Made by a program: the position numbers and the translations under genes. From positions 48,328 through 112,327 of the forward strand of contig NMRA01000184.1 in NCBI GenBank assembly GCA_002633005.1: a DNA stretch of 64,000 nt, written 5' to 3'. Numbering within the stretch: position 1 is the first letter of the stretch; every line of letters begins with the position of its first letter. The notes below the pieces were generated by a model that saw nothing but the letters and a program-made list of their open reading frames with translations, made no database searches and had not been told where the DNA came from. This DNA comes from Phoronis australis. Lineage: Eukaryota > Phoronida > Phoronidae. Shown here in pieces: positions 1 to 12,957 of the stretch.

Positions 1-17
1 CCCCCCCCCCCCCCCCC
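1..17. repeat. Poly-C run at window edge
   Basis: The window opens with an uninterrupted run of C. Nothing of its kind recurs, so it may be a homopolymer at a contig or window edge or a sequencing artefact. No telomere-like repeat follows it. Confidence 0.9.
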
Positions 18-2445
18 TAAATCCACCTATGGTATTATTATGGGATCTCGGGAGTCTACCAACTCTTTTAAACTCACCATACTGTCCAGCAACAACGGAT
101 TATGATGATATTTCAGTATGACACACGATGGGATTCCAACTCGAACGCCACGGTGCCTTAACCCCTGGTGTTTCCACAATGTCTATTCATGCATTTGGTG
201 ATACTTGCCAGCTGAGGCACAGCATGTTGTCCATACATTTCTAGCCGCATGCTTCTTTGTATTCTGAAATTGAGTGGATTTCGATTTGTGTCCTTCACAC
301 GTCATTTTCACCCTTCAATAAACTCTGCCAGTAAGTTAGCAAACAGCACTGAGTAGCAAAGTGTGATGCCAAAATCGGTCCATGGTGTTATCAGTGAAAC
401 TTATTTTTAAAAAACAGAATATGAACCGAAACAATGATTTTCAAAGGTGGCACTGCACAGGGCTTCAATGTATGAAGTGAAATGCCACCTTTGCGTGCAT
501 TGTACGACATCTCAATATCTTGCTAATACATGGAGTTCAAAAGATATTTAGGTTGCAAGCCTACGTACTCGTGCCTACTCACAGGCATAGCCAAAAGTCT
601 TCCAGGGCTCTTTTTTCAATGAACAGGGGGCATGGCACCCTTGTAGCCCGCATGTACAGTGATTAACAGTTTTCCATACAGCCTTTATCACATAAAGCGT
701 TTTTATGAAATGTAAAAAGGACAAATCTATGGGAGATCAAGAGATGCCTACTAATTACACTCCCTGTGCACACCAACGAGTTTCATCTAATAACCACAGT
801 CATCGGTTTCAATTTGAGGATAAAATATAGATAAAATAACAACGTTTCAATTTCATGACAGTCAGACATTGTCAGACAAACACAAACTGGAGTCACCTAC
901 TGCAGCGCATGTCCTTACATTGACATGGTATGACTATTGAGTTCTCAAATACCTGGTAACCTGTTAAATAATGAAGAATAGTGTGTACCTCAGTCACTGA
1001 TAAACAACTTCTTGTGATGTCGTGGCAGTGTACATCCTTTTGCTGTTTGGCATTCGTCTACACCATGAATTATTGCACACTGATATCAGTTGAGGTCAGA
1101 CGGCAGTCGCTACAAATGTATGGTGTTCTTCCCAGAGGACTTTGGGCCGGTAGCACTGTCTATGGATGGACGAGCACTATGTACCGCAAGGGTACCACAT
1201 AGACTAGACTGCACCAAGTTCTATAACTTGTCCAATGCCAGGGTCCTCTGATAACCGCAAGTACACTGGGTGTATTGTAAATGACTACGTGCCCAATTTA
1301 TAAACGGTAACAATCGTTGCAACAACACTCGGAATCCGACCAAGAAAAATGTGATCAGGTGGTCTCATGAGATCCATTCTTCTTCTTCCGATACGTCAAA
1401 TTTCAAATTGTTGAAGACCCTGGCGGAAAAGTATTGGTCATTGCCAAAAGACAAAGTGCAGTTATTATTAACTGATGATGTTATATAGAACAGGATAAAA
1501 ACATTTGAATGATATGATGTTGTGGCATTTGGATCAATCTGTTCTTGAATGAATGTATAGATTATGTTTTTTGATAAGTTCATTCAAGTGCCGAATGGTG
1601 GCTTGGAGGAAGGTGTGCATACGAAAGTTGTGTTCACTGCATGTATGTGGGATGTGGTATGCAGTGTGATTGACGATTTGGGAAGAGCGTGACCTATGCG
1701 AGTAAGATAGTGTGATGGGTCACCTGGCACTAGCCTAGCCCATTCACTATTTTGTAAAATAGAGTGAGCCTAGTGTTCACCCATCTAGTGTGTTTCAAGA
1801 CAACTCTTCTAACATAGGAGAAACAGTAGACGGTTGCCTGTATTTGTGCTTGACATAATGAGCACTTCTGCAGTGGGTCATTACATTTTAATTAACATTA
1901 CGGGCTGTACGGGTCCCACGCGATATTAGCATTTGTCTTAGAATTCCCAACATCGAGGTTCCTTCTCAGGAAACCGAAGCGCTTGGTAGCTCAAGGTGTG
2001 ATGATAACAAAATGTTTGTTAAATGAGAAGTCATTTGCAAAAGTGATTTCAAGGTACTTGGCTTCCGACGCTGATTTAAATTGATGTCCAAGGATAAAGT
2101 AGTTGCCTCACACTTCTTGCGCCCTTTTTAAAAAGCCAAACTTCAACGAAATTTTGTTTCTTTAGATGTATTAAGCTAACCAGATAGCACTGTAGGAACC
2201 AAATTTACTTGTGTTACCGTTGAAGAACATTACTAGTATAGGGTGTGCAATTTCATTAACTAAGTCTTTTCTCATGAGGCTACATTGTCGAGATTGCCCT
2301 GACATCTTTAGCGTCCCTTACAGTTATGACAGGCTTTTAGCAATATCATGGGTGAGCTGTGGCAATCGCTCTACAATAACTATTAGACCAGAATCTATGT
2401 TCGAAGCCATATAAGATGTTACGGTTGGAAGCCTGAGACATAAGT
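18..2445. other. Intergenic DNA without recognisable features
   Basis: Only short chance ORFs (72 residues or fewer) occur on either strand, and none resembles a known family. I see no terminal inverted repeat, RNA gene or exon-like segment with family similarity. Confidence 0.5.
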
Positions 2446-2880
2446 GGCCGGTTGCATGAAACAGTCCCAAATAGGGACTCAAATAAGGTACCTAAGTCTT
2501 TTTGCGTATTTGTGTTTTTTGTGGATTCACAGATGCAATGTTTTTCTATCAAGTCATCTTCATCATGATCTCCTCTTTAGTTAATGACATTTTCTAATAA
2601 TATAACTAAAAACTGAGTCCACCGTTCATTGAAAATAAATAGGGACACAGTCTTTAAATTGGGGGTGTTGCATGAAAAGATCCCTATTTATTTTCGATAA
2701 TATTGACAATTCAACGTAGAGTTCACTCTCGATTTGTATCAAAGTCAAAAGTTGACTTAATAATGAAACTAAAATTATACAAGAAAAGGCAATCGATGTT
2801 TTCACAAGTCCACAAATACGCAGCAAATTTAGGAAACTTAGTTGAGTCCTTATTTGTGTCTGTTTCGTGCAACCGGGCAC
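2446..2880. mobile_element. Foldback / MITE-like element with long inverted ends
   Basis: The left end (about 2446-2523, containing GGTTGCATGAAACAG) is repeated in inverted, diverged form at about 2803-2880 (containing CTGTTTCGTGCAACC). Similarity runs over roughly 70-75 bp, giving a ~435-bp palindromic unit. Inside is a second, perfect 15-bp inverted pair (2631-2645 and 2681-2695, GAAAATAAATAGGGA and its complement). A further copy of the end motif (GTTGCATGAAAAGATCCC) lies at about 2667-2684. There is no coding capacity, so this is most like a non-autonomous DNA transposon or foldback element. The superfamily is not assignable by eye. Confidence 0.65.
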
Positions 2881-2885
2881 AGGTT

Positions 2886-4370
2886 ACTAAAATGATTTTT
2901 TTTCCTTGCTGCTTTATGTAGCCCAGAGATAGGTGATAATGATCCAGTGGGGTGACTTTTCACAATCATTATTGAGCATTTTAATACGCAATTTAAATCC
3001 GCCATTATTTCCCTACCAAGTACTGCATGCACCTTTTTTGATGTTTTTCACCAATGTTTCTATGGTCGGCGACTTCAATGGGGCAAGCGTATTTGGTAAA
3101 CATTTGGTGAATCTGCAATTCTATTTGTGCTTATTAAACTCATTAACCACGAGAACATTTGTACAAATTTTAAAATAATCTTCATGTAGATCCCCATAAG
3201 GAAATTAAGTGCAGAATCAATTAGAAATTCAGTTGTGGGGCCTTTATTTGTATAAATTATGCAAAAACTTGCAAACTGGTTTCATTGAATTCATTGACCG
3301 TAGAAACATGGGTTCAAATGCCATTGGAGTTTACATGCATTGTCTGGTACCGGAGCTATAAGCACAAGTAGAATTTTAAATAATAGTGGCCTCAATGAAT
3401 TTCCATAAATAAAGTAAAATTACACGTTTGTGTCTATAAACTAGCTCCATGAAATTCACTGATCATGGAAACATTGGTTAAAACAACAAAATCATCTTGT
3501 CTCCGTTGCTTGGTAAGGAAGTTATGAGCAAGAATATAATCATGAAAAATGGCGGTCCTAATTTGCTTATTTAAAAAAATACTCAAGGGAAGCAAATAGT
3601 CACCTTCCTAGCCCTCCCCCACCGAGTGATGCCCTAAGCTATATAAAACAGCAAAGAAAACGTGATCGGGCAAATTCAGTTACAGCCCCCTGGCTCTTGA
3701 ACTCAAAGCCTGTTCATTCTGGTTATCACATCCACGCACAGCACTTTATAGGGGTGTTGCTAGGGTATCTCCTCCGGAAACCAAAAGAAAATCCAATGAT
3801 GAAATGACAGCGATTGTGTCGAAGCACATATTAAATGGCACATTCAACCAGACCTCGGGTTCGGCTAATTTTCCGGACTAGTGTTTAAAAGTTCATTAGG
3901 GGTTTACAATAATTATGATAACATGTACATACTTGTTCAGAAAATGCATTCTTCACAGTTGTTTCCATCAGACATTTTGCAGCCAAATTCGGTCAGAGAA
4001 GCGTGAACCGTGTTCGTGACAAGTATTCCGTCGAATAGCAAACCTGAGTAATCTGTACCTGGGTCATATACGCGAGGAGCGATACAGACCTGCATGCGAC
4101 CACTAGAGACTCTGCATGGTCATTTTCAAATCCATTGACGGGATTTCCCTCTCCCGAAAAGTTAGACACCCTTTGCAAGTTCGCACACCTTTATATGGAA
4201 ATGTCAGTATTGCTCAGCTTTGGTATCGTTTTAGATGAATACAAGATGCGAACATGTTTGTATACGGTGACGATGATTCCGTTATTATGTATTATCCGTG
4301 TACGTAACAAAGAATACGCCGAAATCTAGTTTCTACATGCAATCCCATTGGGTTTATTTTGCCGTCAGAT
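2886..4370. other. Intergenic DNA without recognisable features
   Basis: AT-rich sequence with only short ORFs and no family similarity that I can see. Confidence 0.45.
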
Positions 4371-4510
4371 CCAGGGGTGGATCCAGGATTTTGAGTTAGG
4401 GGGTGCCAAGGCAGAGTATTAGCCAGGGAGTTAGATTTTTGCCCCTCAGACAATCGCGCCCCTGAACTGGCAAAGGGGGAGAGGTGGAGAGGTGGATTTC
4501 CCCCTCGTGT
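4369..4510. repeat. Possible end of a DNA-transposon-derived repeat
   Basis: The segment begins CCAGGGGTGGATCCAGGATT, a motif I recall as a terminus of non-autonomous DNA elements in animal genomes, followed by a C/G-run-rich stretch. I did not find the matching inverted end nearby, so this is a weak call for one end of a truncated element. Confidence 0.25.
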
Positions 4511-4966
4511 CTATGAGAAGTTCTGCTTTAGTGTCTCATATTTTTCTTGATTTTTGAAGCATACAATGTAATCAACCCTCGCCAAGTTGCTCTGTGCATC
4601 GAGCACGACAAAATCCCAGAGCCCTTCAGAATGACTTGGAATCTTAATCCAAAGTCAAATTTTTAACTTCCTTCGTTACAGACAAAAACGCCCATAATTC
4701 TTGAATTTCGCATACCTTTTTGCCGAGTGCGTTTAAGAATGTCTTAACCTGTGAATGGTACTTAGTCGTCGAGCCCCGGGCGCGCCGCTACGCATTTGCT
4801 TCCGACGAACAAGATGCGATATAATGATCGTGCTGTCGCTGAAGATGCAAAAGAACAGTAAACTTAATCGAAATCTTCTTACTTTGCATTAAATGCAAAT
4901 ACTACGAAATAACGTCTATTTAACTACGCATGCGAATGTATACATGACAAGACTGAACGAAAAAAG

Positions 4967-5490
4967 ATGTTGGTAGCAGAATTTAAAGCAAGCATGCAAG
5001 GATGCCAAAATGTGATTTTACTTTCGAGCACCGCAAAATTGATCATCAAAAACCTTGACTCTACTAAGGCCACAGGATATGACAGGATCCCACCAAAACT
5101 ACTGAAGCCTGTGGCAACACACCTAAGTCATCACATGTCACTCATCTTTAATCAGTGTGTGGACACTTGTGTTTTCCCTATGGGGCGAAAGTGGCTGTTG
5201 TCGTGCCTCTATTCAAGAAGGGGGACAATATCTCCAGCCCAGTGAGCATCTTGTCGACATTGTCGAAGATCCTGGATAAGCTCATGCGTCCTGGATCCTA
5301 GAATCTCGGCCTATAGGGAGGGCTATAGATATCAATATGCACTACTCAGGCTCACAGAGACTTGGAAGTCGGCCCTCGACTTGAAGCGCCACGCTGGAGC
5401 AGTAATGATGGAACTCAGTAAGGCGTTTGACTGCCTCCCACACGAGCTGATTATATCAAAGCTTTCGGCCTATGGCATGTATGATGAGTA
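4967..5490 (+). mobile_element. Non-LTR (LINE) reverse-transcriptase fragment
   Basis: Translation of about 5040-5250 gives a LINE-type RT segment. It shows the finger-region pattern LDSTKATGYDRIPPKLLK, then a stretch reading VVPLFKKGDN in a shifted frame. Near 5407-5485 comes ELSKAFDCLPHELIISKL, the RT motif containing the (S/A)KAFD aspartate. The frame is broken at least once between these blocks. The catalytic YADD box, endonuclease and 3' end are not present. This is a dead internal fragment of a Jockey/CR1/RTE-type element; I cannot choose among these by eye. Confidence 0.75.
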
Positions 5491-5520
5491 ACCATGGTTG
5501 GCGCCCCCCAATTTGGTGAA

Positions 5521-5732
5521 TTGGGCAAAAAAGTCCGTCTCAGCGAAACAAAGAGACCAAGTAAAGGAGACGAAAGTCCACAAAGCCCACAGGAATTCAG
5601 CGCGGATGCACAACAATCCGTAAGCCTGAACCTAGTGGCCCCGTTTTTTAGTCCTCGTGGATTTTTTTCAGTAAAAGGTTCGCATACCCAAAATTTCGAG
5701 CCCCCCTATATTTTAGGCTGGGTGCGCTCATG
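5521..5732 (+). repeat. Dispersed repeat, copy 1 (second copy at 43795-43990)
   Basis: About 210 bp align by eye with 43795-43990. Shared anchors are GGGCAAAAAAG/GGGCAAAAAGA at the start, CGTTTTTTAGTCCTC/CTTTTTTAGTCCTC in the middle, AAAAGGTTCGCAT/AAAAGGTCCACAT, and the end GGCTGGGTGCGC(T/G)CATG. A 79-codon ORF (5494-5733) spans this copy, but the other copy does not keep the same protein, so coding is unlikely. It is probably an undescribed short interspersed or non-autonomous repeat. Confidence 0.6.
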
Positions 5733-5771
5733 AATAGCAGCTCCATTTGGTGACGAATTAGAGTGTGATCC

Positions 5772-5985
5772 AAGAGACAGATAAGGAGTTAGTTGGTTCC
5801 CAACCAACAAGCAATAGCTACCCTACCTGGTGGTGGAAACAAGATTAGTGCAGACTGAGAGTGAGTTAGTTGCAACTAATAGCTGCCCCACTTGGTGGTG
5901 TAACAAAATCTGGGTAGACTGACAGGGAGTTAGTTCGTTCCAACAACCAATAGAACAAAATGAGTATACATTTGCTAAGCGTAGA
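5772..5985. repeat. Degenerate tandem repeat, about three units
   Basis: The motif GAGTTAGTT recurs at about 5786, 5863 and 5927. It is followed each time by an AACCAA/CAACTAATAG-like stretch and, in the first two units, by a CC(T/A)GGTGGTG-like block. Units are about 60-80 bp and quite diverged. It lies directly downstream of the dispersed repeat. Confidence 0.55.
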
Positions 5986-5989
5986 AAAC

Positions 5990-8079
5990 ATGTGGAATGA
6001 GAATGTTGGCTTCCCACCAATCTGTCATGAATAGGTCACATGGCCATATTTTTAGTATAATTTACCATATGTTAGTTCACATAGTCAGGGTTTGTTTTGT
6101 TTGTGTAGTTTGTAGTGTAGCCACCAGGTGTCTCTTCTTGTAGTGTGTCTTGTGTGCCCCTATATTTCATTGAGCTTTTGTCTTTGACTCATTGTTATGG
6201 AGATGTATTCAGACTGGCCTTGAGTATGGTGCACACCACCTGCATTAATTTTCTGACAGTCTTACGAGACGGATGTTAGGTTTGGGCAGCCACAGGCTTC
6301 ACATTCTGTAAGTTGAAATTGTGTTATTTCGTTTTCTGTTATACTGTGTGAATTTAACTAGAATTTGGTCAAAGAGATGCTTATTCTGTTAAGTCTGACT
6401 CAACTGTTAGTGTAGCTACTGTTAATAGGTTTTGCTGCTCAGCTGGAGTGGAATGTTACCCGGCATGCAGTGTTAGTTTGGTACTTTTGTTGTTCTTCTC
6501 AGTAACGTATAGAAGAAGCAAAGAACCAAGGTGTTTTCTTTAATTCGGATTGCCCGGCCTGTGCTGTCGTCACACCATATGATAAAGGCAAATTGATAGG
6601 AAAATATATCAATAACTTGATCAAAGTTTATTCGATATGAATGTCTTTGAGAAAACATAATTGCATATGAAGGAAATGTTCTATTTTAAGGTTATGTTAG
6701 ACTTTACGAGAATTGACTGTCTGCGTATTTAGCCAACTATCTACAGAACTACTGAGTTTATTTCAGTAAAAGATACATTTTTTGAAAGAAAAAAAGTTGT
6801 AGAGCTAGATTTTTGACTTTTTACCAATTTGCCATAAATTGGATCACGTGACCGTGTATTGTTAATGACGTTTGGTAAGAAACGTAGTTGCATTGATAGT
6901 GAAACATGATCAGATTTTATTCGATATAAATGATCAAGATATCTCAAAAACACGGTTACAGATTTGTAAGATAACATATCGGTATTGTTTTATGCGACTC
7001 CTTTTTCATGAGAATAATAAAAGTCATATATTTGATAGATCTTTGTGCAAAAGTTTAAAACTTTAAAAACAATTCGTAACATTGTTTTAGAGAACAGTGC
7101 ATAAAATATAGTATCTTATTAAAGTTTCATATGAATTTGATTAACCGTTTATAAGATTTGTTGTTCAAAGTTAGCTAAATTTTGATGTTTTCCTGGAGTC
7201 TTACGTTATCTCGCACTCAGAATTGACCTATTGCAAGCTCCGCCTCTTTGCGAAAAGTCACGTGATACCCGACAAACAAGATGTCCGAGGCAAATACGCA
7301 GTCTCTAAACGACGTTTCTGGTGGAATCGATGGGTGCTTTTGCACTAAGCGAGAACGCTTCGACAAAGACAACACCTATGACAACTAACTGAATAGAAAA
7401 TATAAATGGCAAACGTCGTTATGAAATTGTAATAAAAACAATGTTTTGATCATCGCCCATTCTTAAAAAGTGTGACAGATTGTACGGAATGTTGAGTTTT
7501 TACCAACTTTAACTTGTTTTTTATAGTGAATACGATTTTACCTGATTTATAACAATAATGGTGTGAACAAGATGCAATTTGTGGGAATGGAGAAAAATGG
7601 AAATCCAAATGAGAGACAGAATATGACGATTAGTGCACCGTGCATTCACCGTTTTAAAACCTTCACTCGAATGTGCGCTGAACCGCGATCGTCACAAGTA
7701 CATTGATATCTACACTTACAAACTCGTGCATGCTATTAAACAATAAAGTAGCTGTTAACCCGTCTTCCTTGACAAAAAATAACCAGATTACTCCTTCATC
7801 AAAATAGATATGATTTCTGGGTTTGGATAAATCTGGCAGTTTGTTATCGCTTGAGACAAGGCTCAAGAGTTGACTTTGTCACCGCGTCATTTGATTCGGC
7901 GAGTGGTTTCAAGCAATATCGAACCGTCAGTTCTTTGCAAGACCAAGCATTGCTTCCAACTGTGTAAGGAATAATCTGAGACCATGTATGTAGCGACACG
8001 TGTTCTAAATCAGAGGTTAGTTACTTTGACAGAACGTGGGTCTGTTATCCCTTTAATCATAGGTTTTTCTTTCGTTCAG
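5990..8079. other. Upstream region of the FLVCR-like gene
   Basis: Mostly AT-rich sequence without a supported gene. Two points of interest: a G+C-richer patch at about 7230-7330 containing CACGTG (7259-7264) followed by a CAAGATG motif, which could be a promoter or first exon; and a strong splice acceptor (polypyrimidine run ending CAG at 8077-8079) just before the FLVCR start codon. The latter implies an untranslated or short coding exon somewhere upstream. Confidence 0.4.
7235..7310 (+). promoter_or_regulatory. Candidate FLVCR promoter / first exon
   Basis: A local G+C-richer patch in AT-rich DNA carries an E-box-like CACGTG (7259-7264), and then CAAGATG about 15-20 bp downstream. The ATG there opens a 35-codon ORF (MSEANTQSLNDV...) ending at about 7388. 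If its transcript were spliced to the acceptor at 8079 it could be the true 5' exon, but the only frame-compatible donor I see (GTGGAA) is weak. This is inference from composition and position only. Confidence 0.25.
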
Positions 8080-8093
8080 ACATTCCCTTAAAA

Positions 8094-11000
8094 ATGGACG
8101 AACGTGAAAAAGAAAACTTGGTGAAAGAGAAGAAGGTCGTTCCTAAAGTTTACAAAAGGCGCTGGCTCATTCTGTTCTTATTCGCTACGTATTCGATGAC
8201 AAACGCTTACCAATGGATACATCTAAACATAATTGACAACGTAGTTTACCGTTATTATAACGAAAGTTTGCCCGGTGACAACAGTTATCAGAAGCAAGTG
8301 GCTATCGACTGGTTGTCGATGGTGTACATGTTGGCGTACGTGCCTCTCATCTTCCCAGCCACGTGGTTGCTTGATAGGAAGGGTCTACGAATCATTGGCA
8401 TCCTCGGTTCTCTGCTCAATTGTCTTGGGGCGTGGTTAAAATGCGCCTCCGTTGCACAAGATCGTTTCTGGCTATTAATGCTGTCGCAGACCATTTGCGC
8501 CATTGCACAGATTTTCATTCTGGGGATGCCAGCAAGGTTAGCTGCCGTCTGGTTCGGACTTAATGAGGTCTCCACCGCAACGGCGATCGGCGTTTTTGGT
8601 AATACTGTGAGTATTTCATAATTGTGTAATTACTGGAATCGCCATTGATATCACATTCGGTTCACTGTTTTTGTTTATGAATGCATAGCCCACAAACCTA
8701 GGCTATTTCAAAAAGATGGATTTTTTCCAATGAAATATCTTGATCCAAGTCTTAGTGTTAAACATGAACTTTTTTCCCAGGCGCAAATATACTGTCCGAG
8801 AGCAAAATCATGACGGCGTTCTTATCCTTTGTTCGAACTGAAATTACTTGTCTTCTCACAGGTTGGAGTTGGGCTTGGATTCCTCATCCCGCCTGAAGTC
8901 GTGCCTAACTCAGGTGACATCGATGCCGTTGGTCACAACTTGAGTATATTATTCTACGGGGGCGCAGGCATCACGACAGCGCTTTTCATTCTGGTATTAA
9001 TCGGTAACCTGCTGCATTTAACTTTTTTGAAATTCGCCAGATTTACAATCGAGTTGACTTGCAGGTAAAAATTGGGGTTTTTAATTACTTTAGTTGTCAG
9101 TGAACTTTTTACATTATTTTTTTAACAGAGACGCCGTTTCTCCCCACAGCAGTAGCATTATCATGACTTGTATTCCCTATCATGTGTTTACCATAAGGAT
9201 TCGGCATTGTTTCGGGTTAAGGTCGAGTATGGATTCAGCCTAGTGTTTTTGTTACTTGAATAAATGAGTTTATTGTTTGAACGCAAATTGTTTTGCTTAG
9301 AAAGCTAAAAAGGAAGTTCTTAATTAGTTTTCAGAAAACAACCCCCTGTTCCGCCAAGTGCTTCAATGGCTGCGGTTGTCGAGGGTACGGCGGAAGAAAA
9401 CTATCTGGAGTCGCTGAAACGATTAGCAAGAAACCCCGGTTTCCTTATTTTGACACTAACTTATGGTATGTAAATTAAAACACCCAAAATAGGTATGGCT
9501 CAATGTGTTCTTTAGTGATACAATGCTCAGGTCAAAGCAGAACAGCAAAAGGTACTTGGAAACGTCACTCAAGGCACTCCTCTCGACAGAGTATCATTGG
9601 AGTCCGCACGATAGACATGTTAAATGTTTCATTATTATGTAACACTACAATAATATGTAGATGTATTTGTATTTGCAAGCAGGAAGTACCCAAAATATTT
9701 GTAGTTATATGAAATTTTAAATGTTTTGCAATCGTCTCCAAACGACATCAGGAATTGTTTTAAAATGTTCTATTTTTGCACAAGATCTCATCTTGAACAT
9801 TTATATCAAAATTTGTTCACTTGATTGAAACCGTTTTTGTGCTATCAATTTACTTTTGTTTTTGCTAATTTTTTAAACAGACAATTTATGAGAGGTTGAT
9901 TAAAAGCCAAAAATCCTACAAGCTTTTGACTTTAAGAAAATATATAATTTTAATGAGTTAGATTTGTAGATATTTGACTAAATAATCAATATTGTCAATA
10001 AGGTCCTATATCTACTTAACGAGTTTAGCTTATCGTTTTTTTGTTTATCTAGCTCCGATCTACTATCCTAAAAAGATAAGAATTTTGTCAGGTTCATATT
10101 GTTGTTGACATGGTATGGTGGTTGTCAGGTTCATATTGTTGTTGACATGGTATGGTGGTTGTCAGGTTCATATTGTTGTTGACATGGTATGGTGGTTGTC
10201 AAGTTCATATTGTTGTTGTATGGTGGTTGTCATGACACTTGAATATTTTTCCTTTATAGTCATAGCTTAAAAATGTGGCGTGCACCGTGAAACTCCAAAA
10301 ATTGTCACCCCGAACTCTAAATTTTCCTCGTGTGACTCGTAATAGGACTATTCCCCGCTTCATACTTGCCAATAAAAATTGTCTCCAACTTTGACGTACA
10401 GCAAATGGAGGTGCAGGTTCATATTTTGCGCATGGAGTCGATATTACAAACTCTTAGAATAGCTGGGTAATGGTGATAAGAATGTTTGAAATTCGCCTCT
10501 TCAGAAATGAAACTTACAACTAAATGTTTTGTATTTAGCTACTATTGTCTTGCAGTTTGGGAACGCTAATCCCCCCCACCCGTCAAACCTGACTTCTTCG
10601 ACGGATATCTTCCGCTCTGCTGCCTTCTGCCCATCTCGTCTTACGCGGGTCAGTTACAGATTCGTCAAATCCAGTCCCGTATCTGTCTTTACACGAAATT
10701 CACGCAGCAAAGTAGATACGAAATAGGTTTCGTTTTTTTTTTGTTTTTTTACAGGTATCCACTCAGGGGCCTTTAATTCTGTTAGTACGCTTCTTAATCC
10801 TATGGTTCTGGATCGTTTCCCCGTAAGTGAACATCGCAACTGACCTCAAGTAAACTCGCATTTACGTCTACCTACCTACTTGATCAGGTATCTCAAAAAA
10901 CAGTCAAACATGCGTAGCCTCAAAGAAAGTTTTGAGCACTTGTGAGTCCGGCAAAAGAGATGCAGACAAATTACAGCCAGCCCTAACAAAAATTTTATTT

Positions 11001-12878
11001 AATCGCAATTTTTCTCTTAATTTCAGCTGAATGTTGGTTTTATCGATAGGCGTGATCAACATCTCTTTAAAATGTTATAACATTTAAAGCACGTCCGCTA
11101 GATAAAGGTTCGTCTATTTCTGTGTGACGTTATCGTACACCTATATACGTACATTAAAACGTCTTCCTGAAAATGGCAAATATTGTATCGAATTAGCGTA
11201 CTGCGAAGTTACAAACGTCAAACTCAAAGTTAGCGACGCTGAATCTTCCCACTGATGCAACCCATTAACTTCATTCATTCCGTAGTATTATCATGTAAAA
11301 TCTGGAACGCTAACCCGCTGCATTCACAAACCAAACCAAAACCAAGCCTAATCAATAGCAATAGTGTTTTCAAACTTTCAGGATGAAGAGGTGAATGCCG
11401 GACGTATTGGTCTGACATTAGTCTTAACAGGACTGGTTCGCTCTATTTTAGGTGGAATTTGGTTAGATAGCACTAAATTATTCAAGTAAGTTTAATCGTG
11501 TTTCAGAAGCTAAATTTGGTACACGTACGTGTCGATTAAATTGTGTAGTGAAGAAGACTGTATATGATGCCTTTTGAAGAAAGAAAGTTGAAGGCAGAGT
11601 ATGTGTTATCAGCAGTAGCCTAGGTGATCGGGTACCGAATGAGATGTATACATTTGCAGTATAGTAACCTTTTTAACATCTTCTTAAAACCTATTCGTAC
11701 ACATATTTTAACAGGAGTAACGGGATCTTCGTGAACGGAGCTTGCCGTAATTTGTTAAATTTTGACTCTTAATTATATATTAATTTACGTTTTACTAGAT
11801 ATCTTATTTTTTCATGGTGTATGTGAGCCATAGCAAAATATGGTGAAGTTGTATTTGAATTAAGACTGGTTTGTTGGACTACTTACAAAATTAAATTCCT
11901 AGCACCTCTGAGACATTGCGTATAGACTAGTAAAGCTCTACCGGGTTTATGGGCTACTCTTATGCCATACTGGCCACAGATACGTTGTAGCTTCTCCGAC
12001 TCATCTTTAACGGCAGCAACTTGTTCATCCTAAGGATAAACAAGAGAAAGAGCATGTTAGTGGAATCGTGCATAGGATTTAGTGTAAGGGAGGGAACTGC
12101 AAGGCGATGTGTGTTGAAGAAATAGAACAACGCGCGTGTCACAACATAGAAGGGCTGCTGGTGAGGGTGCGTCTTCGGCTGTTTTTAATCACCTCCTGGG
12201 GACACAGGTCACGAAGGTTTCAGAGAGGTGTCCAGGAGGCTTTGTTCGTCAAATAAGTTAATGCCTCACTAACAAACAAGGTGGAGCTCAATTCAAAGTG
12301 TCGTCTACTTGGGATGAGAGTTTGGTGAGGTTGCAAACTAGACGAGATCTCGAGAGAAGACAAGAGACGGTAGTTCCCGCCAATCGTCTGTACCATCTTC
12401 CCTTTGAAGGAGGCGTGATGCCTCCGAGGTGCTATAGGAATTTAATTTTGTAAGTAGTTCAGCAGGCCAGATTTAATTCGAATACAATGACTTTCCTTGA
12501 TGGATTAACAATTCCATTTTATTACGGTTATGTTAATACACCTAGTTCGCTTATTGTTTTCAGGGCTACAGCAGTTGGTATGTACTTTGCATCTGTAGTT
12601 ACTTTGATTGCCTATAGCTTTGTCGTCGAGTATGTGCCTCACATTGCAGTAGTGTTTGTCTGTGGAGGACTTCTAGGGTAAGATTCTTCAGGACCATTTC
12701 TACCTGTTTCTTAGGATCAGCACCGACAGTCAAAAATTGGTGGGTGTTTCACGACCCGAATATAGCTATTCACTGGACATATTAAACGTCATGTCTAACA
12801 CAATTTCAAAATTTTGCATCATCTGCGCACAAGCATTTTCTCGCATAGCTTTCGGACGAAGATGACTCTATTTGAAAG

Positions 12879-12957
<79 letters not shown>

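Noticed and set aside
10087-10232. CRISPR-like array
   Set aside because: The 37-bp units abut directly without unique spacers, and this is an animal genome. It is a minisatellite.
10529-10726. Candidate extra FLVCR exon
   Set aside because: A CAG acceptor-like site exists, but the peptide has no transporter similarity and the exon at 10755-10822 already supplies the missing TM segment in phase.
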